A stretch of 64,000 nucleotides of DNA. Source: Sciscionella sediminilitoris. Its GTDB lineage: Bacteria; Actinomycetota; Actinomycetes; Mycobacteriales; Pseudonocardiaceae. The stretch is taken from NCBI RefSeq assembly GCF_000737195.2, contig NZ_JALM01000016.1:160817-224816 (forward strand), read 5' to 3'. The translations under genes and the position numbers were made by a program. Of the stretch, positions 7,782-16,429 are shown piece after piece. The number at the start of each line of letters is the position of its first letter. Within the stretch, counting starts at the first letter, position 1. Below the pieces are notes generated by a model that saw only the letters and a program-made list of their open reading frames with translations, did no database searches and was not told where the DNA came from.

Positions 7782-9710
7782 ATGACCCGAACCGAACGCC
7801 CGTACGGCGCATGGACCTCCCCGATCACCGCCGAACTCGTCGCCGAGGCGGACAACCGGCCGTCCTGGCCCGCCTGGCACGGTGACCGGCTGGTCTACGC
7901 GCAGGCGTTACCCGGGGAAGGCGGCCGGGTGGGGTTGTTCGCCCACGGCGCGGACGGACCGGTCGAGCTGCTGGCCGCCCCGTGGAACGTGCGCAACCGG
8001 GTGCACGAGTACGGCGGCCGCCCGTGGGTGAGCGTTCCCGGGGCGATCGTGTTCACCAACTGGGACGACCAGCGGTTGTACGCACTCGAGGACGGGGCCG
8101 GGCAGCCGCGCCCGATCACCGCGGAGCCGCAGCGCCCGCACGGGGCGCGGTACACCGATCTGCATCCCGGCCCGGACGGTTCGGTGTGGTGTGTCCGCGA
8201 GACCGTGACGGGCGACCGGCCGACCGACGTCACCCGCGATGTGGTGGCGGTACCGCTGGACGGCGGCGAACCGCGCACGGTGCTGGCCAGCCACCATTTC
8301 CTCACGGTCGCCAAGGTCTCCCCGGACGGCCGCCATCTCGCCTGGCTCGGCTGGAATCACCCTGCCATGCCGTGGAACGGCACCGAGCTGTGCGTGGCCG
8401 AGCTGCGGGCGGACGGGACGGCGGGCGAACACCGGGTGCTCGCCGGTGGTCCGCAGGAGGCGGTGTGCCAGTTCGAGTGGGAGGACTCGGACAATCTGGT
8501 CGCGCTCACCGATCCGACCGGCTGGTGGAACCTGTGCCGGGTGCCGCTGACCGGGCAGCCGCGCAACCTCACCCCGCTCGACGCCGAATGCGGTGGCGCG
8601 CTCTGGGTGGCGGGCAGCCAGTGGTTCGCCCAGCTCGGCGACGGCCGGTTCGTGCTGCTGCGCGGTGGCGCCCCGGTGCTCGTCGGGGAGAACGGGATCA
8701 CCGAGCTCGGCGGCCTCGCGGACATTCCGGTGTTCTCCCCGATGCTCGCGGTGCGCAACGGAACCCTCTACGCGACCGCGGCGGGTCCCGCGCGCAAGTC
8801 CGCGCTCGTTGCGGTGGATCTCGAACGCGGCGGCTACACCGAGCTCACCGGGCAACCGGCCGATCTCCCCGATCCGGCCTATCTGCCGACACCCGAGTCC
8901 CGGATGTTCACCGACGAGGCGGGCAACGACATCCCGGCGATCGTCTTCCCACCGGCCAATCCCGGGTTCACCGCCCCCGAAGGGGAACTTCCGCCCTTCG
9001 TGGTGCACGTGCACGGCGGGCCGACCGGTGCGGTGGCCCCGGTGCTCTCCCTGGAGTTCGCCTATCTCACCAGCAGGGGAATCGGTGTGGTCGCGGTCAA
9101 CCACGGCGGCTCCACCGGCCACGGCCGGGCCTTCCGGGAGCGGCTGGAGGGACAGTGGGGTGTCGTCGACCTCGCCGACTGCGCCACCGTCGTCGCGGCA
9201 CTCGGCAGGGAGGGCGCCGCCGATCCGGGCCGGATGGCGATCCGCGGCGGTTCGGCCGGCGGATACAGCGCGGCACACGCGATCGCGACCACCGACATCT
9301 ACCACGCGGCGACCGTGCGCTTCCCCGTGATCGACATGCTGCGCTTCGCCGAGGGAGACACCCACGACTTCGAGTCGCAGTACCTGCACTCGCTCGTCGG
9401 CGCGCTTCCCGGGCACGAGCAGCGCTACCGGGACCGGTCCCCGATCACCCACGTCGGAGAGGTCCGCGATCCGGTACTGGTGCTGCAGGGCGACGAGGAC
9501 GCGATCTGCCCGCCGGAACAGGCCCGGGCGTTCAGCTCGGCGCTCGACGGTACCGGGATCCCGCACGCCTATCTGGAGTTCGCCGGGGAACAGCACGGAT
9601 TCCGCAAGGCCGCCAACATCATCACCTCGATGTGTGCCGAATTGTCCTTCTACGGCCAGGTGTTCGGGTTCGTCCCGCCCGCCGTGGAACCGATCGAGCT
9701 GCGGAAGTGA
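7782..9710 (+). CDS. S9 family prolyl oligopeptidase / acylaminoacyl peptidase
   Basis: A 642-aa cytosolic serine peptidase of family S9. An N-terminal beta-propeller (about 1-370) precedes an alpha/beta-hydrolase domain. The catalytic triad is visible: Ser491 in RGGSAGGYSAAH, Asp573 in QGDEDAICPPEQA and His605 in GEQHGFRK. FVVHVHGGPTGA is the oxyanion-side strand. There is no signal peptide. ATG 7782 is preferred over the open frame from 7659 because the earlier codons have no family-like sequence. The next gene overlaps it by 4 bases (GTGA), so both form one unit. Confidence 0.9.
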   Translation: MTRTERPYGAWTSPITAELVAEADNRPSWPAWHGDRLVYAQALPGEGGRVGLFAHGADGPVELLAAPWNVRNRVHEYGGRPWVSVPGAIVFTNWDDQRLYALEDGAGQPRPITAEPQRPHGARYTDLHPGPDGSVWCVRETVTGDRPTDVTRDVVAVPLDGGEPRTVLASHHFLTVAKVSPDGRHLAWLGWNHPAMPWNGTELCVAELRADGTAGEHRVLAGGPQEAVCQFEWEDSDNLVALTDPTGWWNLCRVPLTGQPRNLTPLDAECGGALWVAGSQWFAQLGDGRFVLLRGGAPVLVGENGITELGGLADIPVFSPMLAVRNGTLYATAAGPARKSALVAVDLERGGYTELTGQPADLPDPAYLPTPESRMFTDEAGNDIPAIVFPPANPGFTAPEGELPPFVVHVHGGPTGAVAPVLSLEFAYLTSRGIGVVAVNHGGSTGHGRAFRERLEGQWGVVDLADCATVVAALGREGAADPGRMAIRGGSAGGYSAAHAIATTDIYHAATVRFPVIDMLRFAEGDTHDFESQYLHSLVGALPGHEQRYRDRSPITHVGEVRDPVLVLQGDEDAICPPEQARAFSSALDGTGIPHAYLEFAGEQHGFRKAANIITSMCAELSFYGQVFGFVPPAVEPIELRK

Positions 9711-10618
9711 CCGCGCGCCTGCCGCGGTTGCATCCCGGTGACCAGATCGGGCTCGTTGCCCCGTCCGGACCGCTGCCGCCGGGACAGCTCGAGGAAGGCG
9801 TGGCACACCTGCGTTCCTGGGGCCTGGAGGTGGTGCTCGGCACGCACCTGAACACGCGGCACGCCGAGCTCGGTTATCTGGCGGGCACCGACGTCGAACG
9901 GGCGCGGGACCTGCACGAGCTGTGGACCCGGCCGGACATCCGCGCCGTGTGCTGTGCGCGGGGCGGCTACGGCAGTCAGCGGATGGCGACCGCGCTCGAC
10001 CTGACCACGCTGCGGGCGGCGGGCAACCGGCTGCTGATCGGGTCCAGCGACGCCACCCTGCTGCACGAACATCTCGCCGCCCGGTTCGGACTCGCCAGCC
10101 TGTTCGCGCCGATGCCGGTCACCGACGCGTTCCGCACCGAACCCGAGGTGCGCGAACACCTGCGCCGCGCGCTGTTCGAACCGGCCCCGGTCGTGCTGCA
10201 CGGCGAACCGCTCGGTCCCGCTCACCAGGTGCGCGGGCACACGGTCGGCGGCACCGCGAGCCTGCTCGTGTCCACCGTGGGCACCCCGCTGCAGGTGCGG
10301 CCGCAACCCGGTTCGATCGCTCTGCTGGAGGACGTGACCGAATCCCCCTACCGGCTCGACCGCATCCTCACCCAGCTCGTGCAGTCCGGCTGGTTCGACT
10401 CGGTGGCCGGGATCGGGATCGGCAGCCTGCACGACTGTGGTGCACCGGCTGCCGTGCGGGCCGCGGTGTGCTCGGTGCTCGAACCGCTGGACCTGCCGAT
10501 GCTGTGGGGCCTCGAATTCGGGCACGCACCGGGGCAGCACACCGTTCCGCTCGGCGCGCCCGCGGTCCTCGATCCCCGCGCGGGGACGCTCACGATCGAA
10601 CCGGCCCTGCAGGCATAG
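9707..10618 (+). CDS. S66 LD-carboxypeptidase family protein
   Basis: A 303-aa LdcA-family (S66) peptidase. The triad is Ser114 in IGSSDATLL, Glu208 in LLEDVTESPYRLDR and His273 in LEFGHAPGQHTVPLG. The segment CCARGGYGSQRM is the conserved GGYGS block. Family members trim the terminal D-Ala from murein tetrapeptides or cleave peptide-like antibiotics such as microcin C7. The GTG start at 9707 overlaps the S9 peptidase stop. Adjacency to a peptidase suggests a shared peptide-degrading role (inference). Confidence 0.9.
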   Translation: MTARLPRLHPGDQIGLVAPSGPLPPGQLEEGVAHLRSWGLEVVLGTHLNTRHAELGYLAGTDVERARDLHELWTRPDIRAVCCARGGYGSQRMATALDLTTLRAAGNRLLIGSSDATLLHEHLAARFGLASLFAPMPVTDAFRTEPEVREHLRRALFEPAPVVLHGEPLGPAHQVRGHTVGGTASLLVSTVGTPLQVRPQPGSIALLEDVTESPYRLDRILTQLVQSGWFDSVAGIGIGSLHDCGAPAAVRAAVCSVLEPLDLPMLWGLEFGHAPGQHTVPLGAPAVLDPRAGTLTIEPALQA

Positions 10619-10940
10619 CCGGGCGATCGGCTGGTGACCCCTTCGGCTGGCCCCGTCACGGCGGAGGGGCTCTCGATGCGTTCTCGATCCACGGCGCGGA
10701 TCTCGGCGGGTTCGGGGCCTGAGGAACTGGAGCGGCACTTCTTCCTGGATCACTGCGCGACCCGTCGGGGCCCCACGAGGTCGAGAACGATCAGATGCCG
10801 GTTCGGGGGGTGCCCGTGCCAGAGGGCGCGAACACCCCCGAACGGAAATCAGGCGATCTCGTGGATCTGTTCGGCAATCAGTCCCACGGAAGAGCTTCGG
10901 CTAGCCGGATCGTTTCACTGGGGATGGACTCCTCGTGCGT
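10619..10940 (+). other. intergenic region without a supported gene
   Basis: No intact gene is seen. A plus-strand frame between about 10700 and 10780 reads PEELERHFFLDH, which resembles the start of a Tn3-family transposase (listed separately). A second open frame from ATG 10795 to a TGA near 10953 has no recognisable family and no Shine-Dalgarno. Confidence 0.5.
10700..10780 (+). pseudogene. possible remnant of Tn3-family transposase N-terminus (DUF4158)
   Basis: The frame reads SGPEELERHFFLDHCATRRGP, which resembles the opening of DUF4158, the N-terminal domain of Tn3-type transposases, where a PxxEELERFFxLD segment is typical. The rest of the domain is absent or frameshifted. A much clearer remnant of the same domain lies at 19046-19210. 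The call rests on about 12 residues and is weak. Confidence 0.25.
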
Positions 10941-11774
10941 TCACGCGGTGTGAGCGGTGGCAGCGGACTTCTCCCGCCAGGGTGCCAGGTCGTCGTGCAG
11001 CTGGTCGATCTTGACGTGCAGCCGTTCGATGGCGTCCTGTCCCAGCGGCAGATGGGTGGGCAGCTTGTCCTGGCTGGTGACCTCGTAGATCAGGGCCGCG
11101 CCCTTGATCGGGTCGCCGAGCTGGGTGTGGTTGGCCTCGCCGACCCAGTCCAGGGTGGTGTGCGCGGGGGTGCCGTCGTAGGCGGCGATGCGATTCGCCG
11201 GCACGGACAGCGAGGTCTGGTCGAGGAAGTCGGTGCGGAACACGCCGGGCTCGACCACCATGCTCTGCACTCCGAACGGGGCCATCTCCACCGACAGGGC
11301 CTCGCTGATACCCGCGACGGCGAACTTCGACGCGCTGTACATGCTCACGCCGGGCTCGCCCTCGTAGCCGGAGCGGGAACCGATGTGCACCAATTTGCCG
11401 CTGCCCTGGGCCCGCATCACCGGCAGCACGGCGCGAGTGACGTTGAGCAGACCGAAGACGTTGAGGTCGAATAGCGACCGGGTCTCCGCGTCGGTGATCT
11501 CCTCCAGCGCACCGAGCAGGCCTCGGCCTGCGTTGTTCACCAGCACGTCGATGCCACCGAAACGGTCGACCACGGACTGTACCGCCGCCGGGATGTGCTC
11601 GGTGCGGGTCACGTCCAGCGCTACGGCGAACACGCGCTCGGAATTCCGAAGATCGTCCGGGATGCGGTCCGGATTGCGTACCGCGACCGCGACGTTGTCG
11701 CCGCCGGCCAGCGCCGTGCGAGCGATTTCCGCGCCGAAACCGCGGGCGGCGCCGGTGATGAACCAAGTCGACAT
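10941..11774 (-). CDS. SDR family NAD(P)-dependent oxidoreductase
   Basis: A 277-aa classical short-chain dehydrogenase. The cofactor loop is TGAARGFG (about residues 7-14), the structural NNAG follows in VLVNNAGRG, and the catalytic Ser-Tyr-Lys set includes YSASK in GVSMYSASKFA. The start ATG 11774 has an AGAAAGGAC Shine-Dalgarno, better than the upstream ATG. It lies downstream of the XRE gene on the same strand; together they mirror the XRE + SDR pair at 13233-15071. The substrate is unknown. Confidence 0.88.
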   Translation of the reverse strand: MSTWFITGAARGFGAEIARTALAGGDNVAVAVRNPDRIPDDLRNSERVFAVALDVTRTEHIPAAVQSVVDRFGGIDVLVNNAGRGLLGALEEITDAETRSLFDLNVFGLLNVTRAVLPVMRAQGSGKLVHIGSRSGYEGEPGVSMYSASKFAVAGISEALSVEMAPFGVQSMVVEPGVFRTDFLDQTSLSVPANRIAAYDGTPAHTTLDWVGEANHTQLGDPIKGAALIYEVTSQDKLPTHLPLGQDAIERLHVKIDQLHDDLAPWREKSAATAHTA

Positions 11775-11917
11775 GACAGTCCTTTCTGGATTTCCGGGTG
11801 AGCTGTCTTCGCCGCTCACCTCTGTCACTCAACCAACCGATGGCCAGGAAATGGGGGCCGAAGAGGGCCTTGGTTATCGAGGGACAGACAGGGCCACCCT
11901 CGGTGCTCACACAGCAA

Positions 11918-11946
11918 AGGGCCCGCTCCGTCTGGGAGCGGGCCCT
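11918..11946 (-). terminator. rho-independent-like hairpin after the XRE gene
   Basis: A perfect 12-bp stem, AGGGCCCGCTCC paired with GGAGCGGGCCCT around a 5-base loop, lies 9 bases past the XRE stop at 11956. On the minus strand it is followed by TTTGCTGT, a short T-rich tail. It probably separates the XRE gene from the downstream SDR gene. Confidence 0.65.
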
Positions 11947-11955
11947 GGTGGGGTG

Positions 11956-12834
11956 TCACTGGGTTTCGAGCGGGATGTCAGGCCGTTTTTGGTCGTGCCA
12001 GTGGGCCAGCAGCCGCAACGAGGTTTCCGAGTCCGAGCCCGGTTGCGTGGTGTAGACGAACAGGGTTTGATCCGCGTCGCCGGCGGGATGCAGGGCCTGG
12101 TATTCGACGGTGAGCTCACCGACCAGCGGGTGGCGGTAGGCCTTCGCTCCGGTTGTGCGTTGGTGCACCTTGTGGTCCGACCACCACCTGCGGAACTCCT
12201 CGGAGTGGATCGACAGCTCTCCGATCAGGGCGGACAGTTGCGGGTCGTCCGGGTAACGTCCGGCGTCCAGCCGTAGCATCGCCACCGTGTCCGCTGCGAC
12301 GGTCGCCCAATCGCCGTAGAGCTCGCGGGCATGCGGGTCGAAGAACACAAACCGGGCCTGGTTGCGGCGTGGTGCGGGCAGCGTGCGGAACTCGGTGATC
12401 AGCGCGCCGGCCAGCCGATTGTGCGCCAGCACGTCCAGCCGCCGGCCCAGGACGAAAGCCGGGCAGTACACCTCATCCAGTGTCTCGATCAGCCGCAGGG
12501 TCGCGGGGTCCACCCGCTGCGGGCGGGCGCGGCGTTTGCGCTTGGCGGGTTCAGGACGGGCGAGGTTGAACAGGTGCTGACGCTCGGCCTCGTCCAGACG
12601 CAGCGCCACCGCGAGCGCGTCCAACACGTCGACTGAGGCACTGCGGCTGCGGCCCTGCTCCAGCCGCGTGTAGTAGTCCACGCTGACCCCTGCCAGCCGC
12701 GCCAGCTCCTCCCGCCGCAGACCCGGCACACGGCGGCGTGTGGATTCCGGCTCCAGACCGACCTGGTCCGGGCTCACCCGCGCGCGGCAGGTGCTCAAGA
12801 ACTCCGCGAGCTCCGAGCTGTCCATAGCGTTCAT
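11956..12834 (-). CDS. XRE regulator with MmyB-like ligand-binding domain
   Basis: A 292-aa helix-turn-helix regulator. The XRE HTH (about 28-90) contains PGLRREELARLAGVSVDYYTRLEQGR. The C-terminal MmyB-like domain (about 110-280) contains NRLAGAL, EEFRRWWSDHKV and the HPLVGELTVEY strand. MmyB-type domains bind fatty-acid-like ligands in known members. ATG 12834 and 12825 are both possible starts. It pairs with the SDR at 10941, and the divergent paralogue lies at 13233. Confidence 0.88.
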   Translation of the reverse strand: MNAMDSSELAEFLSTCRARVSPDQVGLEPESTRRRVPGLRREELARLAGVSVDYYTRLEQGRSRSASVDVLDALAVALRLDEAERQHLFNLARPEPAKRKRRARPQRVDPATLRLIETLDEVYCPAFVLGRRLDVLAHNRLAGALITEFRTLPAPRRNQARFVFFDPHARELYGDWATVAADTVAMLRLDAGRYPDDPQLSALIGELSIHSEEFRRWWSDHKVHQRTTGAKAYRHPLVGELTVEYQALHPAGDADQTLFVYTTQPGSDSETSLRLLAHWHDQKRPDIPLETQ

Positions 12835-13232
12835 ACCAACCCAGTCTGCCCGTCCGCGTCCTGGGCACGCGCGGCGAAGGTGGCCCATTTTGTCCCCCGA
12901 TACGCACGGTCGGCGCCTCGTGCAGCTCCCGGCTTCTGGACAACCACGAACCCACCGCCGCCTGGCCCGCAGCGTGTCCAGGGCCTCGCTGACCTCGACC
13001 GTCGGTCACCGTCGGCAGCGGCCGCCGGAACCCGCGTCAGCCGCCCACCGTGACCAACGCGGGCTCAGCGCACGATCCGCCAAGGACCGCGATCACCGGC
13101 CGCTCGCGGAACGTGCCCGTCACGGTGACGGGTGAAGTCAGCTGACGAGTAGTCCGGCACGGTCCGCTGTGTAGTACTGGCAGGACCAGCCAGGCCCTTG
13201 GTGCGCGGCTCGGCGGAGAGCAGACTTCAGTC
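12835..13232. other. intergenic region between two divergent XRE genes
   Basis: About 400 bases separate the starts of two divergent XRE/MmyB genes. No gene is supported. The only notable element is a perfect inverted repeat at 13116-13132. The sequence is G/C-rich with local repetition of CCGTCGGTCACCGTCGG type. Confidence 0.5.
13116..13132. promoter_or_regulatory. inverted repeat, possible operator
   Basis: CCCGTCAC and GTGACGGG form perfect 8-bp arms around a single G. The element lies about 100 bases before the XRE gene at 13233, in the region shared with the divergent XRE gene. A TAGTACT at about 13171 could be a -10 box downstream. The role is inferred from symmetry and position only. 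Confidence 0.3.
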
Positions 13233-14102
13233 ATGGGCAACAACGACTTGGGCGAGTTCCTGCGGGCTCGCCGTGCCGGACTCACCCCGGAGGCGGCCGG
13301 GCTGCCGGTCGAGTTCGGCACCGGCCGCCGGGTCACCGGTCTGCGGCGCAGTGAGGTGGCGCAGCTGGCCGGGGTGAGTACCGAGTACTACACCCGCCTG
13401 GAACAGGGCCGTGCCCGGCAGCCCTCCGAGCAGGTGCTGTACGCCCTCGGCGAGGCGCTGCGGTTCGACGACATCGAGCGGCGGCACCTGTTCGCCCTCG
13501 CGGTCAGCACCACCGGGCACCGGGACCGGCCCGAGCCGACGGCACGACTGCGACCGGCCCTGCGCCAGGTGCTGGACTCGATGGATCTGGCTCCCGCCTT
13601 CGTCAACGACCGGAACCTCACCGTCCTCGGCGGGAACACCTTGTGGGCCTTGCTGTTTCCCGATGTGGCCGCCATGCCGCGCCGGGAACGCAGCATGGCG
13701 CGCTGGACACTGCTGGATCCGGGAGCTCGCCAGGTGTGGCGTGACTGGGAACGGGTCGCCCGCGACTACGTGCACGGCTTGCGGCTGGCTGCCGCCGCAC
13801 AGCCGCGCAACCAGCACATCGCCAACCTGATCGGTGAGCTGATGATGCGCTCCCCCGAATTCCCGGCCTGGTGGTCGGAACACCGCGTCCAGGAACGCAG
13901 CACCGGGCTCAAACGCCTCCGCCACCCCGTCGCCGGTGACCTGGAGCTGCAGTACGAGATCTTCACCGCGGTCGCCGACCCGGGCCAGTCGCTGGTCGTC
14001 TACAGCGCACCGGCCGGATCGCCCTCTCAGGAACGCCTGCGGCTGCTGGCCAGCTGGGGCAGCGAACCCGCCGCCGCGAGGGACACCGCCGCCGAGTCCT
14101 GA
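13233..14102 (+). CDS. XRE regulator with MmyB-like ligand-binding domain
   Basis: A 289-aa paralogue of the regulator at 11956. The HTH region reads VTGLRRSEVAQLAGVSTEYYTRLEQGR (about 30-56). The MmyB-like domain contains FPAWWSEHRVQERSTG and HPVAGDLELQYE. It sits 117 bases upstream of an SDR gene on the same strand. In related pairs the XRE protein represses the SDR gene; that regulation is inferred here. ATG 13233 is the only sensible start. Confidence 0.88.
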   Translation: MGNNDLGEFLRARRAGLTPEAAGLPVEFGTGRRVTGLRRSEVAQLAGVSTEYYTRLEQGRARQPSEQVLYALGEALRFDDIERRHLFALAVSTTGHRDRPEPTARLRPALRQVLDSMDLAPAFVNDRNLTVLGGNTLWALLFPDVAAMPRRERSMARWTLLDPGARQVWRDWERVARDYVHGLRLAAAAQPRNQHIANLIGELMMRSPEFPAWWSEHRVQERSTGLKRLRHPVAGDLELQYEIFTAVADPGQSLVVYSAPAGSPSQERLRLLASWGSEPAAARDTAAES

Positions 14103-14219
14103 CGCTCGCCGGAGGCACCGACACCACCCAGACCCGGCCCCGCCGTATCCGCGGGGCCGATGCCGCCGTGCCCACGCACGCCCTGCGGCCGAACACCCAT
14201 CCACGAAAGGAAACCCGTA

Positions 14220-15071
14220 GTGAGCAAGACATTCCTGATCACCGGCGTCAGTACCGGTCTCGGACTGGCGATCGCCCGGCGCGCCCTTGCGGCCGGACAC
14301 CGGGTCGCCGGCACCGTGCGCACCGAGCAGCACGCGGCCGAGTTCCGGGCGCTGGACCCCGACCGCGCCAAGGCCTTCATCCTCGACCTGTCCGATACGG
14401 ACCGGATCGAGACCACGGTGCGGGCCGCCGAAGCGGAGCTGGGGCGGATTGACGTGTTCGTGGCCAACGCGGGGTACGGGCTCGAAGGCACCTTCGAGGA
14501 GTCCTCGATCGCCGAGCTGCGCCACCAGTTCGAGATCAACGTGTTCGGCACGGTCGCGACCCTCCAAGCGGTTCTGCCCGGCATGCGAGAACGGCGGGAC
14601 GGCCAGATCTTCGTCATCACCTCCATGGGCGGACACACCACCTTCCCCGGGCTCGCCTTCTACGAGGGCAGCAAACACGCCATGGAAGGGATCACCGACA
14701 CCCTCGCCCAGGAGGTCGCCCAGTTCGGCATCCGGGTCACCGCCGTGGCACCCGGAGCGTTCAAGACCGACTGGGCGGGCCGATCGCTGGTCCGCGCGCC
14801 ACGCAGCATCGCCGACTACGACGAACTGTTCGACCCGATCCGCACCCGCCGCCAGGCCCTCGCGGGTCAGGGCATCGGCGACCCCGACCGTGCGGGCGAT
14901 GCCATCCTCACGCTGCTGGACGTGCCAAAGCCACCCGTGCATCTGCTGCTCGGTTCGGACGCGCTGCGCTTGGTCAGCGCCGGGCGCAGGCGCGTCCAGG
15001 ACGACATCGACGCCTGGGAGGAACTCAGCCGCTCCACCGACTCCACCGAAGGCGGAGTGACGGTCGGCTGA
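14220..15071 (+). CDS. SDR family NAD(P)-dependent oxidoreductase
   Basis: A 283-aa short-chain dehydrogenase: cofactor loop TGVSTGLG near the N-terminus, VANAGYG, and the active-site motif Y-E-G-S-K in LAFYEGSKHAME. The GTG start at 14220 is supported by an AAAGGA Shine-Dalgarno and by the family-like start SKTFLITG; the frame is open further upstream without family sequence. It follows the XRE/MmyB gene. The substrate is unknown. Confidence 0.88.
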   Translation: MSKTFLITGVSTGLGLAIARRALAAGHRVAGTVRTEQHAAEFRALDPDRAKAFILDLSDTDRIETTVRAAEAELGRIDVFVANAGYGLEGTFEESSIAELRHQFEINVFGTVATLQAVLPGMRERRDGQIFVITSMGGHTTFPGLAFYEGSKHAMEGITDTLAQEVAQFGIRVTAVAPGAFKTDWAGRSLVRAPRSIADYDELFDPIRTRRQALAGQGIGDPDRAGDAILTLLDVPKPPVHLLLGSDALRLVSAGRRRVQDDIDAWEELSRSTDSTEGGVTVG

Positions 15072-15086
15072 ATACGTCCGCGGCGG

Positions 15087-16028
15087 TCAGCCGACCACGA
15101 GCAGCGTCTTCCCGGTCGTGGCACGGGATTCGATCGCCGTGTGCGCCTTGGCGGCTTCGGCGAGGGTGAACCGCTGTCCGATCACCGGATGCAGTATCCC
15201 GGCGGCCGCCTGCCGCAGCGCCGCCCTGCTGAGGGCGCGCATGTCGTCCGGATCGGGCACCTTCCAGGGCACCACGGTCGGCCCCGCGTCCTCGGGCACC
15301 TGTGCGGGGCGGCCGCTGGATCCGCCGTACGGCACGAACCGGCCGCCTTCACCGAGCGCGGTGAAGGCGGCCTCGCCGAGTTCCCCGCCGACGCCGTCGA
15401 ACACCACATCGACCGGCCCGATCCCCCTGGCCCAGCCGGGCTCGCGGTAGTCGACGCCCTGCGCGGCGCCAAGTTCCCGTGCCATGGCGAGCTTCTCCGG
15501 GCCGCCCGCGGCGGCGATCACCTGGGCGCCCTCCTCCGCGGCCAGCTGGACCAGCAGGTGCCCAACCCCGCCCGCCGCGGCGAGCACGAGCACCCGCTCC
15601 CCTTTCCTAATGCCCGCCTCGCGCGCCACATGGTTGGCGGTGCGCCCGTCGGCGAGCAGTGCGGTCGCCTCGTCGAGCCCGAGCCCGTCCGGCACCGGGA
15701 TCAGCCCCGCGGCGGGCACCGCGACCTCCTCGGCGTACCCACCGGTTCCCCCGGTCGCGGTGACCACACGGGAGCCGAGCCAATCGGGATCGGCTCCCGG
15801 CCCGAGCCGCGTGACGATCCCGCCGACCCCGTTACCCGGTACGAAGGGCGGCCGCAGTCGTGCGAACGGACCGATCGCCTGCCCCGCCCTGGTGACGGTC
15901 TCCACGAAGGTGATGTTCGCGAACGACACCCGCACCACGACCTGTCCGGCCTCCGGGACCGGATCCGGGGCGGTGCCGATCCGGAGCATCTCGGCGGGCC
16001 CGAACTCCCGCAACCACACGGCATCCAT
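15087..16028 (-). CDS. MDR-family (quinone oxidoreductase-like) reductase
   Basis: A 313-aa zinc-independent medium-chain dehydrogenase/reductase. A GroES-like N-terminal domain (PFVPGNGVGGIV) precedes a Rossmann domain with LVLAAAGGVGHLLVQLA (about 147-163). The family reduces quinones or activated alkenes with NADPH. It overlaps no other gene: the convergent SDR ends 15 bases away, and the antitoxin-like gene lies downstream of neither. The ATG start is at 16028. Confidence 0.88.
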   Translation of the reverse strand: MDAVWLREFGPAEMLRIGTAPDPVPEAGQVVVRVSFANITFVETVTRAGQAIGPFARLRPPFVPGNGVGGIVTRLGPGADPDWLGSRVVTATGGTGGYAEEVAVPAAGLIPVPDGLGLDEATALLADGRTANHVAREAGIRKGERVLVLAAAGGVGHLLVQLAAEEGAQVIAAAGGPEKLAMARELGAAQGVDYREPGWARGIGPVDVVFDGVGGELGEAAFTALGEGGRFVPYGGSSGRPAQVPEDAGPTVVPWKVPDPDDMRALSRAALRQAAAGILHPVIGQRFTLAEAAKAHTAIESRATTGKTLLVVG

Positions 16029-16062
16029 ACCCGCAAGCCTGGTTCCTCAAGTGCGGTGGAGG

Positions 16063-16419
16063 TCAATGAGCGGGCGGGGAGAGCTGGCTCACCTCGACGC
16101 CCGCGGTCTCTGTGGTGTCCGAGGTGTCCGCGACCTCGGCGGCAAGCCGTTCCAGGGTTCCGCTGATCTCCGACTGAGCCTGCTCGACGGCGGCCGCGAT
16201 CCGGGCCCGCTCGTGTCCGGAAAGCTCCTCCTGCTGCTCGCAGGCGTAGCCCACTTCGACGGGCACGATCGCGGCGACCGGGCGCCGGTTCGCCCCGCGG
16301 ACGATGAACGTGACATGCCCGGCCCGGGCGTCGTCCCACACATCCATCTGCTGGCTCTTCAGCTCCGTGGAAGTCAGTTCCCGAGGGGCGATCTTCTGGC
16401 GCGCGGCTCCGGTAGGCAT
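16063..16419 (-). CDS. orphan Phd/YefM-like antitoxin protein
   Basis: A 118-aa protein. Residues about 13-55 match the Phd/YefM antitoxin pattern: ELTSTELKSQQMDVWDDARAG, then VTFIVRGANRRPVAAIVPVEV. The C-terminus is acidic and helical, as in toxin-neutralising tails. No RelE, Doc or PIN toxin lies beside it; downstream on its own strand is an MDR reductase. It borders the AT-rich region before the recombinase, so a toxin partner may have been lost (inference). The family call is moderately sure. Confidence 0.55.
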   Translation of the reverse strand: MPTGAARQKIAPRELTSTELKSQQMDVWDDARAGHVTFIVRGANRRPVAAIVPVEVGYACEQQEELSGHERARIAAAVEQAQSEISGTLERLAAEVADTSDTTETAGVEVSQLSPPAH

Positions 16420-16429
16420 GACCGGATCG

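Noticed and set aside
7908..9806. 632-codon minus-strand open frame opposite the S9 peptidase
   Set aside because: It is an antisense shadow caused by high G/C; its sequence is Arg/His-rich and without family motifs, while the plus strand has a full catalytic triad.
10795..10953. Small open frame after the possible Tn3 relic
   Set aside because: No Shine-Dalgarno, no recognisable family, and it overlaps the end of the SDR gene on the other strand.
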